Part shown: positions 1 to 5,594 of the stretch, piece by piece
Layout: every line of letters begins with the position of its first letter
Numbering within the stretch: position 1 is the stretch's first letter
Source: Firmicutes bacterium UBA1739
GTDB lineage: Bacteria > Bacillota > Clostridia > Peptostreptococcales > Anaerovoracaceae
Assembly: GCA_002315385.1 (NCBI GenBank)
Contig: DCHZ01000020.1
Span: forward strand, 1 to 21,268
Length of the DNA stretch: 21,268 bases
Direction: 5' to 3'
Notes under the pieces: model-generated
What the model was told of the DNA's origin: nothing
Seen by the model: only the letters and a program-made list of their open reading frames with translations
Database searches by the model: none
Translations under genes and position numbers: made by a program

Positions 1-708
1 TTTGAACGCTGCGAAAAGAAATATCTGCTCACACAGTCTCAATACAGCTATATTCTCGATGAGATAAAAAATCATATGGTCAGTGACGAGTACGGTAAAT
101 ATGCCATCAGTAACATATATTATGATACGCCGGACTGGGCAATAATCAGAGCATCCATCGAAAAACCGGTTTACAAGGAAAAGCTTCGTGTAAGAAGCTA
201 CGGAGTACCGGGAGACAACGATAAGGTTTTCGTTGAGATTAAAAAGAAATGCTGCGATGTTGTTTACAAAAGACGAATTAGAATGAAGGCAGCGAAGGTT
301 CCCGAATATCTTGCCGGGAATCATGAGTTCTCGCCGGGAAATCAGATCGGCAGGGAAATAGAATGGTTTCAGAAAAAATACAACTCACAGCCGCGGGTAT
401 TCATCGGCTACAACCGGCAGGCTTTTGCCGGAATTGAGGATCCGGAGCTGAGAATCACATTTGATTCCGATTTAAAATGGAGAACCGGAGAACTGGATCT
501 TAGGCACGGAAATTACGGATTTCCCATTATGGAGGATAATCAGATACTTATGGAAATCAAAATCCCGGGAGCCGCACCTCTCTGGCTGAGTCGGATGCTC
601 AGTATCGCAGGTGCATTTCCCACCGCGTTTTCAAAATACGGTAACTGTTATAAAAAATATCTGATTAAAGAAACATCATTTTATAGGGAGGAATTATTCA
701 ATGATTGA
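1..708 (+). CDS. VTC domain protein (polyphosphate polymerase-like), 5' end missing
   Basis: Reading frame 1 is open from the first base, and coding sense (FERCEKKYLL...) continues above the first ATG at 76, so the gene starts outside the window; 235 residues are visible. The pattern matches the VTC catalytic domain (triphosphate-tunnel fold), which in yeast Vtc4 makes polyphosphate from ATP. Visible signatures are an early E-x-x-E-K-K-Y, a basic KLRVRSYG strand resembling the R-x-R phosphate-binding strand, an acidic/basic VFVEIKKK strand, a late MEIKI strand with the usual glutamate, and a terminal SKYGNCYKKYL. These suggest an intact tunnel. No membrane segment is visible. The stop overlaps the next gene (DUF4956) by 8 nt, so the two are translationally coupled. 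VTC and DUF4956 genes are often neighbours in bacteria. Polyphosphate synthesis is inferred; bacterial members are little characterised. Confidence 0.85.
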   Translation, partial: FERCEKKYLLTQSQYSYILDEIKNHMVSDEYGKYAISNIYYDTPDWAIIRASIEKPVYKEKLRVRSYGVPGDNDKVFVEIKKKCCDVVYKRRIRMKAAKVPEYLAGNHEFSPGNQIGREIEWFQKKYNSQPRVFIGYNRQAFAGIEDPELRITFDSDLKWRTGELDLRHGNYGFPIMEDNQILMEIKIPGAAPLWLSRMLSIAGAFPTAFSKYGNCYKKYLIKETSFYREELFND

Positions 709-1363
709 TTCAATTATACAGGATTGTATTACGCTATACACATTTCTGATCTGCACCGGGGTTTCGGTGCTTCTCGGTCTCAGTACCGCATTTATCTGCA
801 TGTTCAGAAACAAAACTTCTCAGAGCTTTGCACTGACCATAGCTATCCTTCCGGCGGTAGTTCAGATGGTTATCATGCTGGTTAACGGAAATATCGGTGC
901 CGGTGTAGCCGTTGCGGGAGCCTTCAGTCTTGTCAGATTCCGATCCACTACGGGAAATGCAAGAGAGATAGTCATGATTTTCCTTTCCATGACAATAGGT
1001 CTTGCCTGCGGCATGGGATATGTGCTGCTGGCTGTGCTTTTCTTCATTATCATAGCTGTCTATCTGCTGATACTGAGTCTTACCAGCTTCGGAAGAAGTG
1101 ACAGCTCGAAGCTGGAGCTTGTAATTACCATTCCCGAAAACCTGGAATATGACGGAATTTTCGATGATATTTTTGTAAAGTATACAGATAATTCAAATTT
1201 AGTCAAAGTAAAAACAACAAACATGGGAACACTGTACGAGCTGGTTTACCATATTAACGTCAAAGGCGGTTCGGTATCCAAGGCATTTATAGACGAGCTT
1301 CGCTGCAGAAACGGAAATCTCGGTATTTCCTGCGGTCATATTCCCGAAAAAGCCGCTTTGTAA
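701..1363 (+). CDS. DUF4956 membrane protein
   Basis: This 220-residue protein starts at ATG 701, 9-10 nt after an AGGGAGG ribosome site lying inside the VTC gene. The first 130 residues are strongly hydrophobic with about three or four membrane segments (roughly residues 10-34, 42-62 and 92-130). Between them is the family-typical stretch GAFSLVRFRSTTGNAREI (about residues 73-90). Residues from about 133 form a soluble alpha/beta-like domain (KLELVITIPENLEYDG... to the end), probably cytoplasmic. No enzymatic motif is recognised. DUF4956 proteins are commonly encoded beside VTC-domain proteins, as here, so it may anchor or channel the product of the VTC protein. That role is inference; the family has no established function that I know of. 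Confidence 0.82.
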   Translation: MIDSIIQDCITLYTFLICTGVSVLLGLSTAFICMFRNKTSQSFALTIAILPAVVQMVIMLVNGNIGAGVAVAGAFSLVRFRSTTGNAREIVMIFLSMTIGLACGMGYVLLAVLFFIIIAVYLLILSLTSFGRSDSSKLELVITIPENLEYDGIFDDIFVKYTDNSNLVKVKTTNMGTLYELVYHINVKGGSVSKAFIDELRCRNGNLGISCGHIPEKAAL

Positions 1364-1421
1364 AGTGCTTGTCTGTTAATTAAATATATAAGCAGTCAGA
1401 ATATGCTGCAAAATGAAAATC

Positions 1422-1453
1422 GCCGCCTCCGGAGCTGCCGGGACGGCGGTTTT
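1422..1453 (+). terminator. Terminator-like hairpin after the VTC/DUF4956 pair
   Basis: CCGCC (1423-1427) pairs with GGCGG (1445-1449). Further pairs toward the loop (TCC with GGA, then GG with CC) form with single-base bulges, and a short TTTT follows at 1450-1453. It lies about 60 nt after the DUF4956 stop, as expected for a Rho-independent terminator, though the T-tract is short. Confidence 0.6.
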
Positions 1454-1510
1454 AAGTTATATGCAGCCGAGGAAAACATAAAGGAATGAGAAAATAAAAA
1501 AAAAAAAAAC

Positions 1511-1524
1511 AGAACATATATTCA
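1511..1524. promoter_or_regulatory. Degenerate LexA-like box (upstream)
   Basis: AGAACATATATTCA matches 11 of 14 positions of the Gram-positive SOS box CGAACATATGTTCG. It sits just upstream of the -35 element. It is weaker than the other two boxes and may be fortuitous in AT-rich DNA. Confidence 0.35.
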
Positions 1525-1531
1525 AAAGTGC

Positions 1532-1560
1532 TTTACAAAGAACATTCGTTCTGTTATGAT
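1532..1560 (+). promoter_or_regulatory. Sigma-A type promoter of the YneA-like gene
   Basis: TTTACA (1532-1537) and TATGAT (1555-1560) are separated by exactly 17 bases, one mismatch from consensus in each hexamer. A run of 14 A residues (1496-1509) lies upstream and could act as an UP-like element. A LexA-like box occupies the spacer and a second lies just downstream, so binding there would block polymerase. Confidence 0.75.
1539..1552. promoter_or_regulatory. LexA (SOS) box inside the promoter spacer
   Basis: AGAACATTCGTTCT contains the core GAAC-N4-GTTC of the Gram-positive (DinR/LexA) operator and is nearly palindromic. It lies between the -35 and -10 hexamers, the classical position for a repressor that excludes RNA polymerase. 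Confidence 0.7.
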
Positions 1561-1572
1561 AAAGAAAACGAA

Positions 1573-1586
1573 CGAACAAATGTTTG
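1573..1586. promoter_or_regulatory. LexA (SOS) box downstream of the -10
   Basis: CGAACAAATGTTTG fits the Bacillus-type consensus CGAAC-R-N-R-Y-GTTYG at every position. It begins 13 bases after the -10 hexamer, so it covers the expected transcript start and early transcribed region. Together with the box at 1539-1552 it makes SOS control of the next gene likely. Confidence 0.75.
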
Positions 1587-1601
1587 AAATGAGGTGAAGC
1601 A

Positions 1602-1928
1602 ATGTATTATTCGGGAAAAGGTTTTTATTTCAGCAGGCTGAAGCTTATCGGTGCGGCAATTATTTTGACGATTCTGATAGTTTTTTCAGCATTGACTATT
1701 TACGGCGCGGTTTACGGAGACACGGCATATTCATATATGGATAAAGAAAAAGAAATCTGCTATACAACCATTATAGTATCGGAAGGGGATTCTCTATGGA
1801 GTCTGGCTCAGTCCTACAGTGAAGACAGGGAGGATGTCAGGAAGATGGTTTACGAAATATGTGAGCTGAACGGCATAGAAAACAGTGTGATATTTCCGGG
1901 ACAGCAGCTTATGATCCCGGAATGCTGA
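1602..1928 (+). CDS. yneA: YneA-like SOS cell-division inhibitor (membrane LysM protein)
   Basis: This is a 108-residue protein with ATG at 1602 preceded by GAGGTG at 1591-1596. One hydrophobic membrane segment (about residues 15-38) follows a basic N-terminus, giving a short inside tail and an extracellular C-terminus. Residues about 54-106 form one LysM peptidoglycan-binding domain: TTIIVSEGDSLWSLAQSYS... through to FPGQQLMIPEC, with the canonical G-D-S-L-W and P-G-Q-x-L-x-I-P motifs. Size and layout match B. subtilis YneA, a LexA-repressed septation inhibitor made after DNA damage. The assignment rests mainly on this layout combined with two good LexA boxes in the promoter. Unlike Bacillus, no lexA gene lies next to it in this window. 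A generic LysM wall protein is the alternative. Confidence 0.72.
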   Translation: MYYSGKGFYFSRLKLIGAAIILTILIVFSALTIYGAVYGDTAYSYMDKEKEICYTTIIVSEGDSLWSLAQSYSEDREDVRKMVYEICELNGIENSVIFPGQQLMIPEC

Positions 1929-1979
1929 TACTGACATGCGAAAACTGTAAATAAATATGAAAAATCAGAAAAAAATCGC

Positions 1980-2070
1980 ATAATATCTCCTTTGGATTTT
2001 ACAAAACGGGATTGATTTGATAAAATAGAAATAAATTATAATGACTGCAATAAATGAAAGGAGATATTAT
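1980..2070 (+). repeat. 14-nt perfect inverted repeat enclosing the pfp promoter and pairing with its ribosome site
   Basis: ATAATATCTCCTTT (1980-1993) is the exact reverse complement of AAAGGAGATATTAT (2057-2070), which is the ribosome binding site and spacer directly before the pfp ATG at 2072. The 63-nt interior contains the predicted pfp promoter. An RNA started upstream, for example from the SOS promoter, would include both arms and could bury the ribosome site. RNA from the pfp promoter itself would carry only the right arm. The sequence match is certain; the function is inference. Confidence 0.6.
1998..2026 (+). promoter_or_regulatory. Sigma-A type promoter of pfp
   Basis: TTTACA (1998-2003) and TAAAAT (2021-2026) are separated by 17 bases, each one mismatch from consensus. 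The predicted transcript start near 2033 gives a leader of about 40 nt before the pfp ATG. A TATAAT at 2037-2042 lacks a well-spaced -35. Confidence 0.65.
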
Positions 2071-2071
2071 A

Positions 2072-3286
2072 ATGGCACTTACAGGAAAAGCACTTATTGC
2101 TCAGGGCGGAGGCCCGACAGCTGTTATTAACCAGACACTTGTCGGAGTTATTCAGGAAGCAAGAAAATACAATAATATTACAAAGGTGTACGGAGCTGTT
2201 AACGGAGTGGAGGGTATCGTGAACGAGAATTTCCTCGATCTTACTCAGGAAACCACCCATAATCTGGAAGAAGTGGCACTTTGTCCGTCTTCAGCTCTGT
2301 GTTCAACGAGATTAAAACCGGATGAAGAATTCTGTAAAAAGATATTTAAGGTTCTGGCTGTTCATGATATCCGATATTTCTTCTATATCGGCGGAAACGA
2401 TTCAGCTGATACTGTAAGAATAGTTAATGAAGAAGCGAAAAAAGCGGATTACGATATGGTCTGCATTCACATTCCAAAAACGATTGACAATGATTTGAGA
2501 AACAATGACCATACTCCGGGATTCGGTTCCGCCGCAAGATTTGTAGTGCAGGCTTTTAAGGGAATAAATCTCGATGTTCGTTCATTACCCGGAATTTATA
2601 TCGGAGTTGTAATGGGCAGGGATGCGGGATTTTTAACCGCAGCATCGGGACTGGCAAGAGAATTTGACGATGACGGCCCACATCTTATCTATGTTCCGGA
2701 ACGTCCGTTTGACAGAGATAAGTTTGTTAAAGACGTAATTGAAGTTAAAGAAAAATACGGAAGATGTATTGTTGCCGTATCTGAAGGTATAAGAACTGAG
2801 TCAGGGGAACTGTTTGTGGCATCATTGAAAAATGACCTTGAAGTTGATCCTCACGGAAATGTCTCTCTTTCGGGTACAGCCGCATTAGGTGAAGCACTCG
2901 TATCGGAGCTTAAGAAAGAAATTTCCGGAAGAGTAAGATGCGACACATTCGGTTATCTTCAGAGATCATTCTTTGAATGTGTTTCTGATGTAGACAGAAA
3001 TGAAGCACGGGAAGTAGGCGAGAGAGCTGTGCAGTTTGCCGTATGGGGAGAGCAGGACGGTTCTGTCGGTATTAAGAGAATGGGAAACTATTCTGTGGAT
3101 TATGTTCTTAATAAACTAGAAGATGTTGCCAGAATTCCAAGAAGCATGCCTGAAGAATTTATTAATAAAGAGGGTAATAATATTACAGATGAATTCCGTC
3201 TGTACTGCAGACCTCTGCTGGGATCGGGTATCAGAGCTACAGCTAAACTCAGAGCACCAAGAGTGCCTAAGCTTTTAGACAAATAG
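2072..3286 (+). CDS. pfp: Pyrophosphate-dependent 6-phosphofructokinase
   Basis: This cytoplasmic glycolytic enzyme phosphorylates fructose 6-phosphate with pyrophosphate, reversibly. It has 404 residues from ATG 2072, chosen because AAAGGAG at 2057-2063 is well placed for it; an in-frame ATG at 2054 would put the ribosome site inside the gene. Visible motifs are the N-terminal GGGPTAVIN loop, GGNDS at residues 107-111 and PKTIDND at 135-141. An aspartate at the second GGxD position, with lysine instead of glycine in PKTIDND, marks pyrophosphate rather than ATP use. TPGFGSAAR and GRDAGFLTAASGLA are further family signatures. Length is normal for the long PPi-PFK group. The sirtuin gene follows after 8 nt, so both are probably on one mRNA. 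It has its own promoter, and its ribosome site lies in a long inverted repeat. Confidence 0.93.
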   Translation: MALTGKALIAQGGGPTAVINQTLVGVIQEARKYNNITKVYGAVNGVEGIVNENFLDLTQETTHNLEEVALCPSSALCSTRLKPDEEFCKKIFKVLAVHDIRYFFYIGGNDSADTVRIVNEEAKKADYDMVCIHIPKTIDNDLRNNDHTPGFGSAARFVVQAFKGINLDVRSLPGIYIGVVMGRDAGFLTAASGLAREFDDDGPHLIYVPERPFDRDKFVKDVIEVKEKYGRCIVAVSEGIRTESGELFVASLKNDLEVDPHGNVSLSGTAALGEALVSELKKEISGRVRCDTFGYLQRSFFECVSDVDRNEAREVGERAVQFAVWGEQDGSVGIKRMGNYSVDYVLNKLEDVARIPRSMPEEFINKEGNNITDEFRLYCRPLLGSGIRATAKLRAPRVPKLLDK

Positions 3287-3294
3287 GTGAGAAT

Positions 3295-4026
3295 ATGGAT
3301 AATAATAAAATTGAAGAACTGAAACAGATAATAAATGAAAGTAAGAACATTGTCTTTTTCGGTGGAGCAGGAGTTTCAACAGAAAGCGGTATTCCGGATT
3401 TCAGATCGGAGACGGGATTATACAATGCTCAGAAAGAATTCGGAAGATCACCTGAAGAAATGCTGAGTAATACTTTCTTTACAAACTGTACGGATACTTT
3501 TTACAGGTATTACAAGAAGAATTTAATATATAAAGATGCAAAACCAAACAAGGCACATATGGCTCTGGCAAAGCTTGAAGAACAGGGAAAGCTTATAGGA
3601 GTTGTCACACAGAATATTGACGGACTGCACCAGCTTGCGGGGAATAAGAAGGTATATGAACTTCACGGCTCTGTATTAAGAAATTACTGCATGAGATGTC
3701 ATGAATCTTATTCACTTGATGATGTTCTGGAACAGGATGGTATTCCAAAATGCTCATGCGGAGGAACAATAAAGCCGGATGTGGTATTATACGAAGAAAT
3801 GCTTGATGATAATGTGGTAAACGGAGCAATCAATGCGATAAGACAGGCTGACACTATGATAGTGGGCGGTACTTCTCTGGTTGTGTATCCCGCAGCAGGT
3901 CTGATAAGATATTTTAAAGGAAAGAATCTTATTCTGATAAATAAATCTAAGACTCAGTATGACAGTCAGGCTTCTCTGGTAATTAATGATTCAATAGGCG
4001 AAGTTCTGGGAGCCTGTGTTTTATAA
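3295..4026 (+). CDS. cobB: NAD-dependent protein deacetylase (sirtuin, Sir2 family)
   Basis: This 243-residue sirtuin removes acetyl groups from lysines using NAD+, giving nicotinamide and O-acetyl-ADP-ribose. The N-terminal NAD loop GGAGVSTESGIPDFRS is near residue 23. TQNIDGLHQLAG spans about 105-116, and the catalytic base is H124 in ELHGS. Zinc ligands are C132, C135, C153 and C155, and GTSLVVYPAAGL is the late NAD-binding motif. The helix after PDFRS (ETGLYNAQKEF) and the later TFYRYYKKNL lack the Y-x-x-R pair of Sirt5-type desuccinylases, so simple deacylation is more likely. Only 8 nt separate it from pfp, and the ribosome site (GGTGA) is weak, suggesting translational dependence on pfp. 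Transcription ends at the convergent hairpin region 4058-4132. Confidence 0.93.
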   Translation: MDNNKIEELKQIINESKNIVFFGGAGVSTESGIPDFRSETGLYNAQKEFGRSPEEMLSNTFFTNCTDTFYRYYKKNLIYKDAKPNKAHMALAKLEEQGKLIGVVTQNIDGLHQLAGNKKVYELHGSVLRNYCMRCHESYSLDDVLEQDGIPKCSCGGTIKPDVVLYEEMLDDNVVNGAINAIRQADTMIVGGTSLVVYPAAGLIRYFKGKNLILINKSKTQYDSQASLVINDSIGEVLGACVL

Positions 4027-4057
4027 ATCGTTTTCCGAATTGCAAAGAATAAGAATG

Positions 4058-4132
4058 TTTGAAGATTCCCGGAATTTGAAGATTCCCGAAAAAGGGAATC
4101 TTCAAACAGAATTCTATTCAAACAGAATTCTA
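4058..4132. repeat. Two adjacent tandem duplications flanking a 13-bp hairpin
   Basis: TTTGAAGATTCCC occurs at 4058-4070 and again at 4075-4087 (period 17). TTCAAACAGAATTCTA occurs at 4101-4116 and again at 4117-4132 (period 16). The right arm of the hairpin (GGGAATCTTCAAA, 4094-4106) can pair with either left copy, giving alternative hairpins. This looks like local slippage or duplication in the gap between convergent genes rather than a dispersed repeat family. Confidence 0.7.
4075..4106. terminator. Bidirectional terminator-like hairpin between convergent genes
   Basis: TTTGAAGATTCCC (4075-4087) and GGGAATCTTCAAA (4094-4106) form a perfect 13-bp stem with a six-base GAAAAA loop. It lies between the stops of the sirtuin gene (plus) and the FAH-family gene (minus). 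Neither side has a real T-tract, so termination efficiency is uncertain, although position and symmetry favour shared use. Confidence 0.6.
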
Positions 4133-4136
4133 TCGG

Positions 4137-5012
4137 TTATTTTTCTATATAGTTTGTCAGTGTTCCGATATTCTCTATTTTACAGCTGACAGTATCTCCG
4201 GCTTTCAGGTATCTCGGAGGATTAAAGCCCATGCCTACACCTTTGGGAGTTCCTGTCATTATCATATCTCCGGGAAACAGAGTGTAACCTTGTGAGATTT
4301 CGTGTATTATTTGAGGAATATCTCTTATCATATCTGAAGTGTTTCCTTTCTGCCTTATTTCATCATTGACAGTTGAAGATATTTTCAGATTCCGGGGATT
4401 AGGAATATCATCTTTTGTTACAATCCACGGGCCAACGGGGCAATGAGAGTCCAGGCTTTTGCCCATAAACCAGTTTACATGTCTGTTTTGAACATCCCGG
4501 GCAGAGATATCATTTCCTATTGTATATCCGAAAACATAGTCGAAGGCTTTATCTTTTGGTATCTGAAATCCTGTTTTACCAATTACAATTGTCAGTTCAA
4601 CTTCGTAATCTATCTTCTCCGTAATTCCCGGATGACGTTTTATTATGCCTTCGTGATGATTACAGGGATAAGCGGATTTAGTAAAATATATCGCATATTC
4701 GGGTGCGGTATCTTTAGGACCGCCTGTAATACCTTTTATTTCCTTAACATGTTCAAGATAGTTTTTTCCCAGACAAATTATATTTCTTTTGGGATAAGGT
4801 ATAGGGGCAAGTATAACCGCTTCCTTTAGTGGAATGGCTGAACCGCTGTCCGATGATTTTCTAAGCAGGTATTGTCTGAGAACATCATAGTTTTCAATCA
4901 GATACTGCATGCTTTTTACACTGCCGGAATCAAGTGGAATGAAAGCATCGTCGGAAGGCGTAATAACGGCAGTCAGTTCTGTATTCTTGTATTTTAATGT
5001 TGCTAATTTCAT
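4137..5012 (-). CDS. Fumarylacetoacetate hydrolase (FAH) family protein
   Basis: This 291-residue protein has the C-terminal FAH fold shared by fumarylpyruvate hydrolases, hydratases and oxaloacetate decarboxylases. NYLEH (84-88) supplies the usual catalytic histidine H88. DYEVEL (135-140) gives metal ligands E137 and E139. GNDISARDVQ (166-175) gives D168, and PGDMIMTGTPKGVG (247-260) is the family signature; all key metal ligands are present. The N-terminal 70 residues form the small beta domain of longer bacterial members. The start at 5012 is the first ATG, with AGGTT and AAAGGA stretches upstream as modest ribosome sites. It stands alone on its strand, convergent with the sirtuin gene and divergent from the prepilin peptidase. 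Without aromatic-catabolism genes nearby the substrate cannot be named; oxaloacetate or acylpyruvate turnover is possible. Confidence 0.85.
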   Translation of the reverse strand: MKLATLKYKNTELTAVITPSDDAFIPLDSGSVKSMQYLIENYDVLRQYLLRKSSDSGSAIPLKEAVILAPIPYPKRNIICLGKNYLEHVKEIKGITGGPKDTAPEYAIYFTKSAYPCNHHEGIIKRHPGITEKIDYEVELTIVIGKTGFQIPKDKAFDYVFGYTIGNDISARDVQNRHVNWFMGKSLDSHCPVGPWIVTKDDIPNPRNLKISSTVNDEIRQKGNTSDMIRDIPQIIHEISQGYTLFPGDMIMTGTPKGVGMGFNPPRYLKAGDTVSCKIENIGTLTNYIEK

Positions 5013-5098
5013 TTTCTTAACCTGTATCCTTTCATCTTATACTAATAAATATTAACATATGGCTTTAGATTATTCTATCTGTAATTAAGGAGATTCTC

Positions 5099-5554
5099 TT
5101 GAATAATTATTTCTTTTCGTTATCTGTTATTTCAATACTTTTGATATTAAGTCTCATTGATATAAAAAAAAGAATAGTTCCCGGAGCATGGATTTTTCTG
5201 TTACTGTTTATTGCTGTTATTGCCGGTATTCTTTCGGACAGCGGGATTGCAGAGCGTGCCTGTGGTATGGCCGCTGCCTTTGTACCGCTTACGGCCGTAG
5301 CATTAATCACCGGTGGAATAGGAGGCGGGGATATTAAGCTTTTTACGGCGCTGGGTTGTTTCTGCGGAGTAAAAACAATAATAGAACTGGAAATCCTGTC
5401 GTTTATTCTGAGTGGAATATTTATAGTTCTGTCAGTCACAGTCAGAATTATTGTTACCGGAAAACATGACAGTATTATGGATTCAGAGCTTCCTTTTGTC
5501 CCGTTTATTACTCTTTCTTTCGCAGTGCTTTTGCTTGATTTTTTCGTAAAATAA
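5099..5554 (+). CDS. Type IV prepilin peptidase, A24 family, peptidase domain only
   Basis: This 151-residue multi-spanning aspartyl protease resembles CpaA/TadV and the C-terminal half of PilD. It lacks the N-terminal methylase/zinc domain. Both catalytic aspartates are visible: D21 in SLIDIKKRIVPGAW and D78 in GGGDIK, the G-x-G-D motif. Hydrophobic segments fall near residues 5-22, 30-45, 54-71, 83-112 and 132-149. Such enzymes cleave the leader of type IV pilin-like or Flp-type precursors at the membrane. The start is TTG 5099, supported by AAGGAG (5087-5092) six bases upstream; no ATG fits. No pilin, secretion ATPase or TadC-like gene is in the window, so it is an orphan locally. pyrB follows 40 nt later. 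Confidence 0.85.
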   Translation: MNNYFFSLSVISILLILSLIDIKKRIVPGAWIFLLLFIAVIAGILSDSGIAERACGMAAAFVPLTAVALITGGIGGGDIKLFTALGCFCGVKTIIELEILSFILSGIFIVLSVTVRIIVTGKHDSIMDSELPFVPFITLSFAVLLLDFFVK

Positions 5555-5562
5555 TTTATACT
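5535..5562 (+). promoter_or_regulatory. Possible promoter of pyrB
   Basis: TTGATT (5535-5540) and TATACT (5557-5562) are spaced by 16 bases, inside the end of the prepilin peptidase gene. The predicted start is near 5569, about 25 nt before the pyrB ATG. The -10 is good and the -35 moderate. Confidence 0.42.
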
Positions 5563-5594
5563 GATATTAGGTATTTTGCAATCGGAGGTACAAT

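Noticed and set aside
76..78. ATG as the start of the VTC-domain gene
   Set aside because: Coding sequence with the conserved E-K-K-Y motif continues in frame to the left edge, so the gene begins outside the window.
1496..1509. Fourteen-base A-tract as a terminator or mobile-element tail
   Set aside because: There is no hairpin directly before it and no inverted repeats or target duplications around it; an UP-like role at the adjacent promoter is more likely.
2054..2056. Earlier in-frame ATG for pfp
   Set aside because: It lies upstream of the AAAGGAG ribosome site and adds six residues not expected before the conserved glycine loop region.
4443..4829. 128-codon plus-strand open frame inside the FAH-family gene
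   Set aside because: It is antisense to a gene with intact catalytic motifs and has no recognisable domain or ribosome site.
5069..5107. Short inverted repeat ATTATTC/GAATAAT around the prepilin peptidase start
   Set aside because: It is only seven bases with a 25-base loop and all AT-rich apart from one pair, well within chance.
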